From positions 180,729-244,728 of the forward strand of contig NZ_WLZY01000009.1 in the NCBI RefSeq assembly GCF_010122465.1: a stretch of DNA of 64,000 bases, read 5' to 3'. The notes under the pieces were generated by a model. The model made no database searches. It had not been told where the DNA came from and saw only the letters and a program-made list of their open reading frames with translations. Shown piece after piece: positions 18,619-26,461 of the stretch. Position numbers and translations under genes: made by a program. Every line of letters starts with the position of its first letter. Position 1 is the first letter of the stretch. This DNA is from Phytoactinopolyspora mesophila (GTDB taxonomy: Bacteria > Actinomycetota > Actinomycetes > Jiangellales > Jiangellaceae).

Positions 18619-19545
18619 ATGCGTGCCCTTGTCGTGGTCAATCCACATGCAACGACCACGTCCGAGCGGACCCGTGACGTCCTCATCTCCGCTCTGCGGC
18701 ACGATCTCGAGCTTCACGTGGTTGAGACGACACATCGCGCCCACGCCGTAGAGCTTGGCCGCCAAGCCCGGACACAGAAGCTCGACCTCGTGATCGCCGT
18801 CGGCGGTGACGGCACGGTCAATGAACTGATCAACGGCATGCTCGACGGTGAACATGGCAGCGACGTCCCCGCCATCGGCATAGTTCCCGGCGGCAGCACC
18901 AACGTCCTGGCCCGCAACCTCGGCATTCCCGAGGATCCTGTCGAGGCCACCGGCCTGCTGCTGGACGCATTGCGTGAGGGACGGCGCCAGCCGCTCGGCC
19001 TGGGCCGGCTCGACCAGCGGTATTTCACCTTCGCCGCTGGCGTGGGGCTCGACGCCGATGTGGTCCGGACGGTCGAAGAACTGCGTGCGGCCGGTCGCAA
19101 GTCGACTCACGCGCTGTACGTCCGCACAGCGGTTCGCCGCCTTTTCGCGCAGCCGGACCGCCGTCACAGCAGGATCACCATCACCGCCGCCGGTCACGAA
19201 GGTGAGGCGTTGCCACCTGTCGCCGTCGCCGTCATCAGCAACTGCTCGCCATGGACGTACCTGGGCAGCCGGCCGCTGCGGCCGACGCCGCGGGCGAGCT
19301 TCGATTCGGGCCTCGACCTGTTCGGACTCAGCGGCCTAGGGCTGATCCCCACCGTGAAGTCCGTAGCCCAGATGACTACCCGTCGCGGCCCACGTGGGCG
19401 CCGGGTGGTATCGCTCCACGACCAGCACGAACTCACCTTGCACTCGGAGCAGCCGATGCCGGTTCAGCTCGACGGCGACTACATCGGGGAACGGACCAGC
19501 GTTACCGTCTCATCCGTCCCGAACGCCATAGGCGTCGCATACTGA
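18619..19545 (+). CDS. Diacylglycerol kinase catalytic-domain lipid kinase
   Basis: A 308-residue cytoplasmic kinase with the nucleotide-binding motif GGDGTVNE at residues 62-69 and PGGSTNVLARNLG downstream, both hallmarks of the DAGK/YegS/sphingosine kinase family. It phosphorylates a lipid alcohol with ATP; in actinomycetes candidates include diacylglycerol or intermediates of phosphatidylinositol-type lipids. The ATG at 18619 follows 62 bases after the sigma-factor stop, so it may or may not be co-transcribed. No membrane segment is visible. Confidence 0.9.
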   Translation: MRALVVVNPHATTTSERTRDVLISALRHDLELHVVETTHRAHAVELGRQARTQKLDLVIAVGGDGTVNELINGMLDGEHGSDVPAIGIVPGGSTNVLARNLGIPEDPVEATGLLLDALREGRRQPLGLGRLDQRYFTFAAGVGLDADVVRTVEELRAAGRKSTHALYVRTAVRRLFAQPDRRHSRITITAAGHEGEALPPVAVAVISNCSPWTYLGSRPLRPTPRASFDSGLDLFGLSGLGLIPTVKSVAQMTTRRGPRGRRVVSLHDQHELTLHSEQPMPVQLDGDYIGERTSVTVSSVPNAIGVAY

Positions 19546-19714
19546 CCGGCCCATCCGAACCCGGCTGCCTGCCGCAAAAGAGCACACCGACCCACTTGTT
19601 GATCTTCAAAGATCCCGCACTCGACGACGTCGGCTCGCGACAGATCTAGACCACATCACCTGACCTGAATGTCTGTTTTGGGGTACTTCCTACCCTTATT
19701 GTGATGGAGGCTAC

Positions 19715-19795
19715 ATGAAGATTGATGAGACGGAACGCACAAAGCCCTTGTACACGGGTCACGAACTTGTCACTCTTGTACTGCCACGTGGTTAA
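19715..19795 (+). CDS. Candidate 26-residue leader ORF upstream of whiB1
   Basis: The frame MKIDETERTKPLYTGHELVT... runs 26 codons to a TAA and has GGAGG positioned five bases before its ATG. It ends about 170 bases before whiB1. A short frame with a good Shine-Dalgarno in a long leader could be a small protein or a regulatory leader peptide. I do not recognise the peptide, and chance remains a real alternative. Confidence 0.35.
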   Translation: MKIDETERTKPLYTGHELVTLVLPRG

Positions 19796-19888
19796 CGGTG
19801 CGCTGTTATGCGCGCCGGAGGCCACCACGGTGGGACTGGTGGCAACCCCGTTTCGGGCAGTGGGACCGGAATGAGGCTGTCGACAGTT

Positions 19889-19904
19889 CGTGAACGAATT
19901 CACG
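19889..19904. promoter_or_regulatory. Palindrome upstream of whiB1
   Basis: Six-base arms CGTGAA and TTCACG flank a four-base spacer CGAA, 62 bases before the whiB1 ATG. The site has the size of a dimeric regulator operator. No regulator is assigned. Confidence 0.4.
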
Positions 19905-19966
19905 TAATGCCGCGCGCCGGACAGAAACCCTGTACGGCGCCATAATACCGAGGAGCTGTGAGACCC

Positions 19967-20218
19967 ATGGACTGGCGCCACCGTGCCGCCTGTCGCGACG
20001 AGGACCCCGAGCTGTTCTTCCCCATCGGGAACACTGGTCCTGCGTTGCTCCAGATCGAAGAAGCCAAGGCGGTCTGCCGACGGTGTGACGTTCGCGAGGA
20101 GTGCCTACGCTGGGCACTTGAGAGCGGACAGGACGCAGGCGTCTGGGGCGGGCTGTCCGAGGACGAGCGCAGGGCTCTCAAGCGTCGCAACGCCCGCGCC
20201 CGCGCCCGCGCATACTGA
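19967..20218 (+). CDS. whiB1: WhiB1-type Fe-S transcriptional regulator
   Basis: An 83-residue protein beginning MDWRHRAACRDEDPELFFP. Four cysteines, Cys9, Cys37, Cys40 and Cys46, can hold a [4Fe-4S] cluster. The GVWGG turn lies downstream of the last Cys and is followed by a basic tail RRALKRRNARARARAY that contacts DNA. The sequence is very close to mycobacterial WhiB1 from memory, an essential nitric-oxide-responsive regulator that binds the primary sigma factor. The ATG at 19967 matches that N-terminus; an in-frame GTG at 19958 lies only two bases from the AGGAG and is unlikely. The gene order with the PdtaS-like kinase and the biotinyl protein supports the assignment. Confidence 0.93.
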   Translation: MDWRHRAACRDEDPELFFPIGNTGPALLQIEEAKAVCRRCDVREECLRWALESGQDAGVWGGLSEDERRALKRRNARARARAY

Positions 20219-20298
20219 GGACCTGCACACCAAGCAGACATTCAGCTGCGCCGGGCATCGCACTGGACACGCTTCAGAGCTAATTCAGCAACAGGCTC

Positions 20299-21762
20299 TT
20301 AACCGTCAATCGGCAGGTCCAGCACCACTCGCGCCCCGCTAGCCGGTCGCGAGGCAACATCGATTGTGCCCCCGAGCTCGCCTATCACCAAGGTCCGCAC
20401 TATTTGCAGACCGAGGTTGCCGGAGAGCTCGGGGTCGAACCCTGGCGGAAGCCCAACACCGTCGTCTTCGATGACGATCCGCAACCGACCGTCGTGGCGG
20501 GTCGCCTCCAGCGTCACCGTTCCCTCATGGTCGCCCAGGCCGTGCTCAACGGCATTCTGCAAAATCTCGGTCAGCGCCATCGCCAGCGGCGTCGCCACGC
20601 TCGCGGACAAGACGCCGAATGTCCCCGACCGCCGTCCATGGACCCGCGGCTCCGTAGCCGCCACCTCAGCGACCATCGCCAGCAGCCGGTCGGCTACGCC
20701 GTCGAAGTCGACAGTGTCATCCACGGTTTGCGCCAGCGTCTCATGAACTACGGCGATTGCCCCGACTCTGCGAACGGCTTCCTCCAACGCGGCGCGCCCT
20801 TCAGGCGCCCGCATCCGGCGTGCCTGCAAACGCAGCAGCGCCGCCACCGTCTGAAGATTGTTCTTCACCCGATGGTGAATCTCGCGGATGGTCGCGTCCT
20901 TGGTCAGTAGCTCGCGTTCCCTACGCCGAACCTCAGTCACATCACGGCAGAGCACCAGCGCGCCCGAGTACTCCCCGCCGGGGTCGAGCGGAATGGTGCG
21001 CAATGTCACCACTGTCCCGTTGCCCTCGATCTCCGTCCGGACGTGCTGCCGCCCGGCCACCAGCACGTCGAGGGACTCGTCCATGGCTCCGCCGCGGGGC
21101 GCGAGAGTGGCGGTGGCTTGACCGAAGTGCTGACCCACGAGATCCGCTGACAATCCAAGCCTCCGGTAGGCGGACATCGCGTTGGGGCTCGCATAACGGA
21201 CCATGCCGTCCGGATCCAGGCGCACCAGGCCGTCACCGACTCGAGGAGCTCCACGTCTGCCCATATCAGTGCGTCGTGCGTGGGGGAAACGGCCGTCGAC
21301 GACGAGCTTGGCAAGATCGCTCGCACACTCGAGGTAGGCGAGTTCCAGCCGGCTCGGCGTCCGAACGGAGACGAGATTCGTGTGCCGCCCGATCACCGCG
21401 ATGAATCGGTGGTCGTGTCGAACGGGGATCGCCTCGACGCGCACCGGCACGTCGTCCCACCATTCGGGATCGCCCTCCCGTTTGATCACACCGTCTGTGT
21501 ACGCGGAGTCGACCAGCGGCCGCCGCCCCTTCGCGAGGAAGGTGCCGACCAGATCCTCGACGTACGCCGTGGGCCCCGTTGTGGGGCGCATCTGGGCCGC
21601 AGCCCAGAAGCCTGCGCCATCGCGATCGGGCACCCACAACACGAGATCGGCGAACGACAAGTCAGCCATCAACTGCCAGTCGGCGACCAGGCTATGCAGC
21701 CAATCGAGATCAGCTTCGGTGAGATCGGTACGGCGGCGGACAACATCGTTCAACGACGGCAC
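20299..21762 (-). CDS. pdtaS: PdtaS-like cytosolic sensor histidine kinase
   Basis: A 487-residue soluble kinase. Residues 1-160 form a GAF-like sensor, 175-280 a PAS domain (GDGLVRLDPDGMVRYASPNAMSAYRRLG), then a HisKA_2-type phosphoacceptor box (EIHHRVKNNLQTV, His296/His297). It ends in a HATPase domain (EILQNAVEHG, IEDDGVGLPPGF, GNLGLQIV). There is no transmembrane segment. The layout and the position convergent to whiB1 match M. tuberculosis PdtaS (Rv3220c), whose partner is the RNA-binding antiterminator response regulator PdtaR; no such regulator lies in this window. The start is GTG at 21762. Confidence 0.88.
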   Translation of the reverse strand: MPSLNDVVRRRTDLTEADLDWLHSLVADWQLMADLSFADLVLWVPDRDGAGFWAAAQMRPTTGPTAYVEDLVGTFLAKGRRPLVDSAYTDGVIKREGDPEWWDDVPVRVEAIPVRHDHRFIAVIGRHTNLVSVRTPSRLELAYLECASDLAKLVVDGRFPHARRTDMGRRGAPRVGDGLVRLDPDGMVRYASPNAMSAYRRLGLSADLVGQHFGQATATLAPRGGAMDESLDVLVAGRQHVRTEIEGNGTVVTLRTIPLDPGGEYSGALVLCRDVTEVRRRERELLTKDATIREIHHRVKNNLQTVAALLRLQARRMRAPEGRAALEEAVRRVGAIAVVHETLAQTVDDTVDFDGVADRLLAMVAEVAATEPRVHGRRSGTFGVLSASVATPLAMALTEILQNAVEHGLGDHEGTVTLEATRHDGRLRIVIEDDGVGLPPGFDPELSGNLGLQIVRTLVIGELGGTIDVASRPASGARVVLDLPIDG

Positions 21763-21854
21763 CAGACGAGATTACCCGTATATTGGTCATGGGCTCCGCC
21801 GATGGATGGCCGGACCCTTAGACTGTCTTTCGATTTGATCACCTCTCTCGTCAA

Positions 21855-22796
21855 ATGGCGGGGGAATCTGTCAGGATTCTGTCTGTGCAAAGGTCGTCGT
21901 ACTGGGAGCGTGTCGTCGCGCAGGGCTACCCCGTACCCCAGGGCGAGGCCCTTGACGAGCTCACCACTGAACTGGCCGCCATGCTGGGCGAGCCCGATCC
22001 GCATGTGCGCGACGACATCGCCTACTCGGTGCTGCACACCTGGATCTCCGAAGGCGTCTACGACCACCTGCTGTCCGGGCTCGGCGACGGCCTCGCGTAC
22101 GGGCTACGCCAGGGCCTGGGCGAGCGCGAGACGAACTCAGTCCTGCGCCGCTCCTACTCGGCGATCACCTTGGCCGGCGTCGTCGCTCGCGACAACCTGA
22201 TTCACACCTTGCCACCCGCTGTTGTGCTCACCTGGGCCGATTACGCCGTCGCCTGGATCCTCGCCGAGAAGGATCTACGCGGTTGGGTACCCGAACTCGG
22301 TTGGGTGCACGCCATCACCCACGGTGCCGACCTCCTTGCCACCCTCACCGCATCCCGCCACCTCGGCACTGACGAGCTCGCCGTGCTGCTCGATGTGGTT
22401 GCCGAGCGGCTGCTCACGCAGACCGATCAGCGCTTCAGCGGTCACGAGACCGAGCGGCTCGCCTATGCCACGATGTCGCTACTGCACCGCAACCTCGTGC
22501 CTACCGACGTCTTGGAGACGTGGCTGGAACGGCTCGCGCCCATGGCCGGCGACGTCAACGCCCCAAACACTCCTGAACCGGCGAACAAGGTCAATGCCAT
22601 GGAGTACCTCAAAGCGCTGCACCTACAGTTGCTGCTCGGGGTACGCGGCACACCGGCGCAGGAGGCGTCAGCTTCACCGCAGGCCGCTCCGAAGGCCCGC
22701 ACCGACCTCTTGATCGCGCTACAGAACGCGCTGCGCTCTGGGTCACCCTGGCTGTACCGCCAGACCGCCCGGCCATCGGCGCCACCGGCCCGCTGA
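21855..22796 (+). CDS. DUF2785 domain protein
   Basis: A 313-residue, mainly helical soluble protein of unknown function. Segments such as LGWVHAITHGADLLATLTASRHLG and SGHETERLAYATMSLL match my recollection of the DUF2785 family. The C-terminal 40 residues are low-complexity (Ala/Pro-rich). The longest frame starts at ATG 21855 without a clear ribosome site; a GTG at 21885 with AGGAT upstream is an alternative giving 303 residues. It is divergent from the PdtaS-like kinase and convergent with the AraC-type regulator, so no operon partner is visible. Confidence 0.75.
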   Translation: MAGESVRILSVQRSSYWERVVAQGYPVPQGEALDELTTELAAMLGEPDPHVRDDIAYSVLHTWISEGVYDHLLSGLGDGLAYGLRQGLGERETNSVLRRSYSAITLAGVVARDNLIHTLPPAVVLTWADYAVAWILAEKDLRGWVPELGWVHAITHGADLLATLTASRHLGTDELAVLLDVVAERLLTQTDQRFSGHETERLAYATMSLLHRNLVPTDVLETWLERLAPMAGDVNAPNTPEPANKVNAMEYLKALHLQLLLGVRGTPAQEASASPQAAPKARTDLLIALQNALRSGSPWLYRQTARPSAPPAR

Positions 22797-22847
22797 AGGC
22801 GGCCTCCCGGCTTAGAGACAATGCTGGCGCGTGCCTGCCCTCGGTGG

Positions 22848-23819
22848 TCAGGACGCCCGGTGCCGGAATGTGGCTCGGTAGCCTTGTGGCGTGGTGCCCA
22901 GCCGTCGGCTGAAATGGTGCCTCAGCGCGGCGCCGGTGCCGAACCCGGTGGCTGCCGCGATCGCGTCGATGGTGTCGTCGCCTTGCTCGAGCATCTGCTG
23001 AGCGGCCGCGACCCGGCGTCCGAGTAGCCATCCGTACGGCGTGGCCCCGGTCTCGGCACGAAACCGTCGCGCAAAGGTCCTCGGGGACATCGAGGCCAAC
23101 GCGGCCAGGCTCTCGACCGTGAGGTCCTCGTCGAGATGGCCCTCCATGTAGTCGATGACGCCGGCCATGGTCTGCAACGGCATGGCCCGGATCGGCGCCT
23201 CGACGAACTGCGCCTGGCCGCCGTCCCTGTGTGGGGGCACCACCATCCGGCGGGCGATGGCCACAGCGGCGTCGGCGCCATACTCCTTGCGCCACAAGTG
23301 CAAGCACGCGTCGATGCCCGCGGCTGTCCCAGCGCTGGTGATCACCGGATCCTCGTCGACATATAGCACATCGGGGTCGACCTTGGCCGCCGGGAAAGTG
23401 CGCGCGAGCTCGTCGCTGTGCATCCAGTGCGTGGTACAGCGTCGCCCATCCAGCAGTCCGGCCGCGCCCAGCAAGAACGCGCCGGTACATACCGAGAGCA
23501 CGCGAGCACCACGCTCCACCGCGTCGCGTAAAAGCGCGAACAATTCTTCGGTGTAGGGCTCACGCTGCTCGAGCACGCGCTGCCTGGGGACGGCCGGGAT
23601 GCCGATCAGGTCGGCCTCAGCCAGCTTCTCCAGTCCGTGCGACACCACGAGATCAAATCCCACAGATGTCTTCACCGGGCCAGGCCGGATCCCACACACG
23701 TTGAAATCAAGGACGGGAAGACCCTGCTCGGAACGGTCGATGCCGAAAGCCTCGGTGAGCACACCCAGCTCGAACGGCGCAACGCCGTCGAGCGCCAGTA
23801 CCGCCACATTCCGGAGCAT
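22848..23819 (-). CDS. GlxA-type AraC family regulator with DJ-1/PfpI-like domain
   Basis: A 323-residue regulator. The N-terminal 190 residues form a class I amidotransferase-like (DJ-1/PfpI) domain with the nucleophile-elbow Cys111 (LSVCTGAFLLGAAG). The C-terminal 100 residues are an AraC double helix-turn-helix (LASMSPRTFARRFRAETGAT, IDAIAAATGFGTGAALRHHF). GlxA/FtrA proteins act as ligand-responsive activators. The start lies beside a nested set of inverted repeats (23841-23913) that is probably its own operator. A divergent 56-residue membrane protein shares this promoter region and is the most likely neighbouring target. Confidence 0.92.
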   Translation of the reverse strand: MLRNVAVLALDGVAPFELGVLTEAFGIDRSEQGLPVLDFNVCGIRPGPVKTSVGFDLVVSHGLEKLAEADLIGIPAVPRQRVLEQREPYTEELFALLRDAVERGARVLSVCTGAFLLGAAGLLDGRRCTTHWMHSDELARTFPAAKVDPDVLYVDEDPVITSAGTAAGIDACLHLWRKEYGADAAVAIARRMVVPPHRDGGQAQFVEAPIRAMPLQTMAGVIDYMEGHLDEDLTVESLAALASMSPRTFARRFRAETGATPYGWLLGRRVAAAQQMLEQGDDTIDAIAAATGFGTGAALRHHFSRRLGTTPQGYRATFRHRAS

Positions 23820-23840
23820 TCAGGCAGTCTGGCAGAGAAA

Positions 23841-23913
23841 TGGCAGAAAGTCGATGGCAGACGGCAGTCCTGCCACTAGTGGCAGGACTACGATAGGCGC
23901 AGACTTTCTGCCA
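23841..23913. promoter_or_regulatory. Concentric nested inverted repeats in the glxA-like promoter
   Basis: An outer pair, TGGCAGAAAGTC (23841-23852) and its exact complement (23902-23913), surrounds an inner 24-base perfect palindrome (23866-23889, half-site AGTCCTGCCACT). Both are centred at about 23877. Further TGGCAGA half-sites lie at 23830 and 23855. The right outer arm ends on the first base of the small membrane gene's ATG, and the left arm is 22 bases from the regulator start. This fits cooperative binding of a dimeric regulator at multiple half-sites. Confidence 0.7.
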
Positions 23914-24083
23914 TGACCATCGCGCTCGCACTCATTCTCCTCGCAACGCTCGTCCTGGCCGTACACCTTGCCAGGTTGATCCGCGCCGATGGTGGATCAC
24001 GCCAGAGCCCGCCCCCGAACACCCGGGAGTCCTGGAGCACTGATCCCCCCGTCCGCCCGTACAGCGAGCGCATGCACCCGTGA
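23913..24083 (+). CDS. Small single-pass membrane protein (56 residues)
   Basis: A 56-codon frame, MTIALALILLATLVLAVHLARLIR followed by a Pro/Ser-rich polar tail ending SERMHP. The first 19 residues are a clear transmembrane helix or uncleaved signal anchor, and the basic residues after it place the tail in the cytoplasm. I recognise no family. It is divergent from the GlxA-like regulator and its ATG touches the operator arm, which argues that it is a regulated gene. No classic Shine-Dalgarno is visible, so translation efficiency is uncertain. Confidence 0.55.
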   Translation: MTIALALILLATLVLAVHLARLIRADGGSRQSPPPNTRESWSTDPPVRPYSERMHP

Positions 24084-24100
24084 CCGCCACCACGGCCCGG

Positions 24101-24322
24101 CTAGTCGATGACGACCAGAATGTCGCCTTCCTGGACGACGTCGCCGGCGCCCACCCTGATGTCGGCCACCACGCCTCCCCCCTCGGCCAGCACGGGGATC
24201 TCCATCTTCATCGACTCCAGCACCAGTAGCATCGCGCCAGGCTCGACCCGCTGCCCCTTGGACACGGTCACGGAATGGACATTGGCCACCATCTCGGCGG
24301 ATACCTGCTCTGCCACGCGCAC
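24101..24322 (-). CDS. Small biotinylated carrier protein (TB7.3-like)
   Basis: A 73-residue stand-alone biotinyl/lipoyl domain with the biotinylation motif ESMKME (Lys39). It matches the M. tuberculosis 7.3-kDa biotinylated protein Rv3221c, which also sits beside the PdtaS/whiB1 genes. Such a minimal domain could act as the carboxyl carrier of an acyl-CoA carboxylase or oxaloacetate decarboxylase-type complex; no carboxylase subunit is nearby. The GTG at 24322 is preceded by GAGGAGAG, a strong ribosome site. Confidence 0.92.
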   Translation of the reverse strand: MRVAEQVSAEMVANVHSVTVSKGQRVEPGAMLLVLESMKMEIPVLAEGGGVVADIRVGAGDVVQEGDILVVID

Positions 24323-24466
24323 GCTCTCCTCATTCGAAATGGCCCTGGAACCGCAGTGGCACCCTAATACGCGGGACCGGCTCCGTCGTCTGTGACGTTC
24401 GTTGCGCGGTCAGGAACGGGCTTCATGGGCGTGGCTTCCACAAGATCGCGCCCAAAGGGGGCCACC

Positions 24467-25261
24467 ATGAGTATTGTGGTGCTCGTTGTGCTCGCGCTGA
24501 TAGCCGGCCTGGCCGTCGGCTATGCGAGGCACGGCCGGCTACGGCGGCTGGCCCAACCACCACCGGTTCGCAATAGGTTGTTGCTCACCGCACTCGGCCT
24601 TTACATCCTCGCCGTCTTCGCCAGCTGGGCGTGGGAATCCGCGCTAGGGATACTGTCAGCTCTCAGCTGGTTCGTCGTGGCTTTCTACGCCTGGCTCAAC
24701 CGCTGGATGCCCGGGGCACGGCTGATCGCGCTCGGGTTGTGCGCGAACGCCCTGGTACTCCTACTCAACGGATCCGTGCCGGTTTCGGCCGACGCCGCGG
24801 CTCGGGCCGGCGTGGAACGCTCGACGCTCACAGAGGGCAACACCCAGCCGGCCGATGATTCGACCCGGCTGGCCCTGCTCGCCAAGAACGTGCCCGTGGC
24901 CTTCCCCAATCGCCCCGAGGTGGTCAGCCCGGGAGACATCGCCGTGGCCGCCGGCCTGGCAGCGGTTCTGGCCACCGGCATGACCGGCCGGCGACCGGCC
25001 ACCAACGTCATCCCGGCGACGAGGCGGCGAGACCGATATGCCGAAGCCGAGATCCACGACGCCAACTCACCGCCGGATGACGAAACCGCCCCGGCTGACC
25101 ACGACGCCGCCGACGATGCGTCCGCCGACGACACACCCACAGCGCCAGGCCATGCAGCGTCCGCACATGCCGGGCGAAGCGGAAACGACCACCCTCGTGC
25201 GAGAATGAACCGCCAGCGCCGAACGGACACCACGCCGGTCCGGCGCCATGCCAACGCATGA
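24467..25261 (+). CDS. DUF5317 family membrane protein
   Basis: A 264-residue protein with four or five hydrophobic segments. The first is SIVVLVVLALIAGLAVGYA, and later ones include LLLTALGLYILAVFASWAWE and LIALGLCANALVLLLNG. The family signature region reads NGSVPVSADAA, then TRLALLAKNVPVAF and VVSPGDIAVAAG. The C-terminal 80 residues are a polar, Asp/Ala-rich cytoplasmic tail. The function is unknown. The ATG at 24467 is chosen for AAAGGGGG just upstream; in-frame starts at 24392 and 24425 would add a non-membrane leader. The bL37 gene follows 20 bases downstream. Confidence 0.82.
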   Translation: MSIVVLVVLALIAGLAVGYARHGRLRRLAQPPPVRNRLLLTALGLYILAVFASWAWESALGILSALSWFVVAFYAWLNRWMPGARLIALGLCANALVLLLNGSVPVSADAAARAGVERSTLTEGNTQPADDSTRLALLAKNVPVAFPNRPEVVSPGDIAVAAGLAAVLATGMTGRRPATNVIPATRRRDRYAEAEIHDANSPPDDETAPADHDAADDASADDTPTAPGHAASAHAGRSGNDHPRARMNRQRRTDTTPVRRHANA

Positions 25262-25281
25262 ACCAACCGAGGAGCATCCAG

Positions 25282-25359
25282 ATGGGCAAGCGCGCACGCA
25301 AGCGTCGCGGACGCAAGAACAGCAAGGCCAACCACGGCAAGCGGCCCAACGCCGGCTGA
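25282..25359 (+). CDS. 50S ribosomal protein bL37
   Basis: A 25-residue, strongly basic peptide starting MGKRARKRRGRKNSK and ending GKRPNAG. It closely resembles the actinobacterial ribosomal protein bL37 first seen in mycobacterial ribosome structures. GAGGAG lies seven bases before the ATG. Genes this short are usually missed by annotation. It sits immediately after the DUF5317 gene and before a strong hairpin, so it may be the last gene of that transcript. Confidence 0.88.
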   Translation: MGKRARKRRGRKNSKANHGKRPNAG

Positions 25360-25377
25360 CGACTCCAAGCTGTCGGT

Positions 25378-25404
25378 GGGTGGTGGACCTTGGGTTCACC
25401 ACCC
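25378..25404. terminator. Bidirectional terminator hairpin
   Basis: A 12-base stem, GGGTGGTGGACC (25378-25389) paired with 25393-25404 with one mismatch, has a TTG loop. It lies between the convergent bL37 gene and the RibD-like reductase gene. Confidence 0.7.
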
Positions 25405-25417
25405 CCTTGGCTGAGTC

Positions 25418-25978
25418 TCACCGAGCCTGCGGAGCCGGCTGGTAGTGCAAGATAACCACCCCGGACGCCAGCGGCCTCGTCTCCGTCAGCCGCAGCTCAT
25501 GCCGTTCCAGGTTGCCCTTGAAGAACGGCACGCCTGCGCCGAGAATCACCGGATTGATCCCCAACCGATACTCGTCCACCAGGCTGTTCTCCATCAGCGC
25601 CGACGTCAGTTGGGCACTGCCGAACACGAAGATGTCACCTCCCGGCTGCCGTTTGAGGGCTGATACCTCCTCGGCGATGTCGCCACCAAGCACCGTGGTG
25701 TTGCTCCAATCGGACTTCTGCAGGCTGCGCGAGAAGACCACCTTCGGAACCCGATTCATGAACTCGGCAATCTTTCCCTCCGCGGAAGGCCAATGCGCCG
25801 CCATGCCTTCGTAGGTGCCACGCCCGAATAGCACCGCCCCTGCAGACAGCTGCGTGTCCAGGATGTACTGCTCTAATTCGGAGTCGAAAACGAACCAGTC
25901 GATCTCCCCTCGTGGCCCGCAGAAGAAGCCGTCCAGGGTGACCATGTCCCAGGCGATCAGCTTGCGCACTGGCCTCAC
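25418..25978 (-). CDS. Dihydrofolate-reductase/RibD C-terminal-like protein
   Basis: A 186-residue NADPH-type reductase fold. The N-terminal strand (RKLIAWDMVTLDGFFCGPRGEID), the FGRGTYEGMA motif, the IFVFGSAQLTSALM segment and LVDEYRLGINPVILGAGVPFF define the RibD_C family. Family members reduce pyrimidine or pteridine intermediates, but many actinobacterial copies have no known substrate. The start overlaps the SRPBCC stop (ATGA at 25975-25978), so it is the third gene of an ArsR-led operon. A decayed fragment of a similar protein lies near 35940-36020. Confidence 0.88.
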   Translation of the reverse strand: MRPVRKLIAWDMVTLDGFFCGPRGEIDWFVFDSELEQYILDTQLSAGAVLFGRGTYEGMAAHWPSAEGKIAEFMNRVPKVVFSRSLQKSDWSNTTVLGGDIAEEVSALKRQPGGDIFVFGSAQLTSALMENSLVDEYRLGINPVILGAGVPFFKGNLERHELRLTETRPLASGVVILHYQPAPQAR

Positions 25979-26451
25979 TTCCCTTCATCCAGCTGGTGCG
26001 TGAGCTCAACACCGAGGGCATCGAGCAGCTCCGCGGTGCCCTGCTCGCGGCCGCCCACATTGTCGTGGCCGTCGAGAAACGCGCCCTGCTCGGTGAAGAC
26101 CAGCATCGTGCCGCTGCCCTGCGGCCGTAGCTCGACTGTGGCCAAGGACACCGAGATGCGGGTGTCGTCGAGGTGCATGTCGTAGGAATAGACAATGCGT
26201 TCCTCCGGGATGATCTCCCAGTAACGAGCCTCGAAGGTGTGCATCGGCCCCTCCTTCGGGCCACCCCGGCGGTACTCCCGTCCGCCGACCCGGAAATCGA
26301 ACTCGACCTCGGGGAGCCCGACATCGTCAGGAGCGGCGAACCAGCGAAGTTTGATCTCCGGATCGGCGAAGGCTTCGAAGACCCGCGCGGGCGAGGCGTC
26401 ATAAGTTCTCGTGACCACGAACGTGGCGTGCTCGACTGACCGTACGGGCAT
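25975..26451 (-). CDS. SRPBCC (AHSA1-type) domain protein
   Basis: A 158-residue START/AHSA1-like fold. The typical opening VVTRTYDASPARVFEAFADPEIKLRWFAAP leads to the ligand-cavity strands VEFDFRVGGREYR and GTMLVFTEQGAFLDG. Such proteins bind hydrophobic small molecules and are often co-encoded with an ArsR repressor. The ATG at 26451 follows GAGGAG and is ten bases after the ArsR stop. The frame is open further upstream, but only as an overlap of arsR in another phase. The function of the set is unknown. Confidence 0.88.
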   Translation of the reverse strand: MPVRSVEHATFVVTRTYDASPARVFEAFADPEIKLRWFAAPDDVGLPEVEFDFRVGGREYRRGGPKEGPMHTFEARYWEIIPEERIVYSYDMHLDDTRISVSLATVELRPQGSGTMLVFTEQGAFLDGHDNVGGREQGTAELLDALGVELTHQLDEGK

Positions 26452-26461
26452 ATTCGTCTCC

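Larger units (their letters stand above)
19546..19966 (+). promoter_or_regulatory. Long whiB1 upstream region (421 bases)
   Basis: This non-coding region between the lipid kinase and whiB1 contains a short frame with a good ribosome site (19715-19795) and a palindrome at 19889-19904 shortly upstream of whiB1. A small inverted repeat GGGTA/TACCC lies at about 19681-19695. It is noticeably less GC-rich than the neighbouring genes in its middle part. whiB1 of M. tuberculosis also has a complex regulated promoter. Nothing else supportable is seen. Confidence 0.5.

Noticed and set aside
19808-19948. A second short frame (about 46 codons, Gly-rich start) upstream of whiB1
   Set aside because: It has no good Shine-Dalgarno placement and looks like chance; it also overlaps the palindrome region near the whiB1 promoter.
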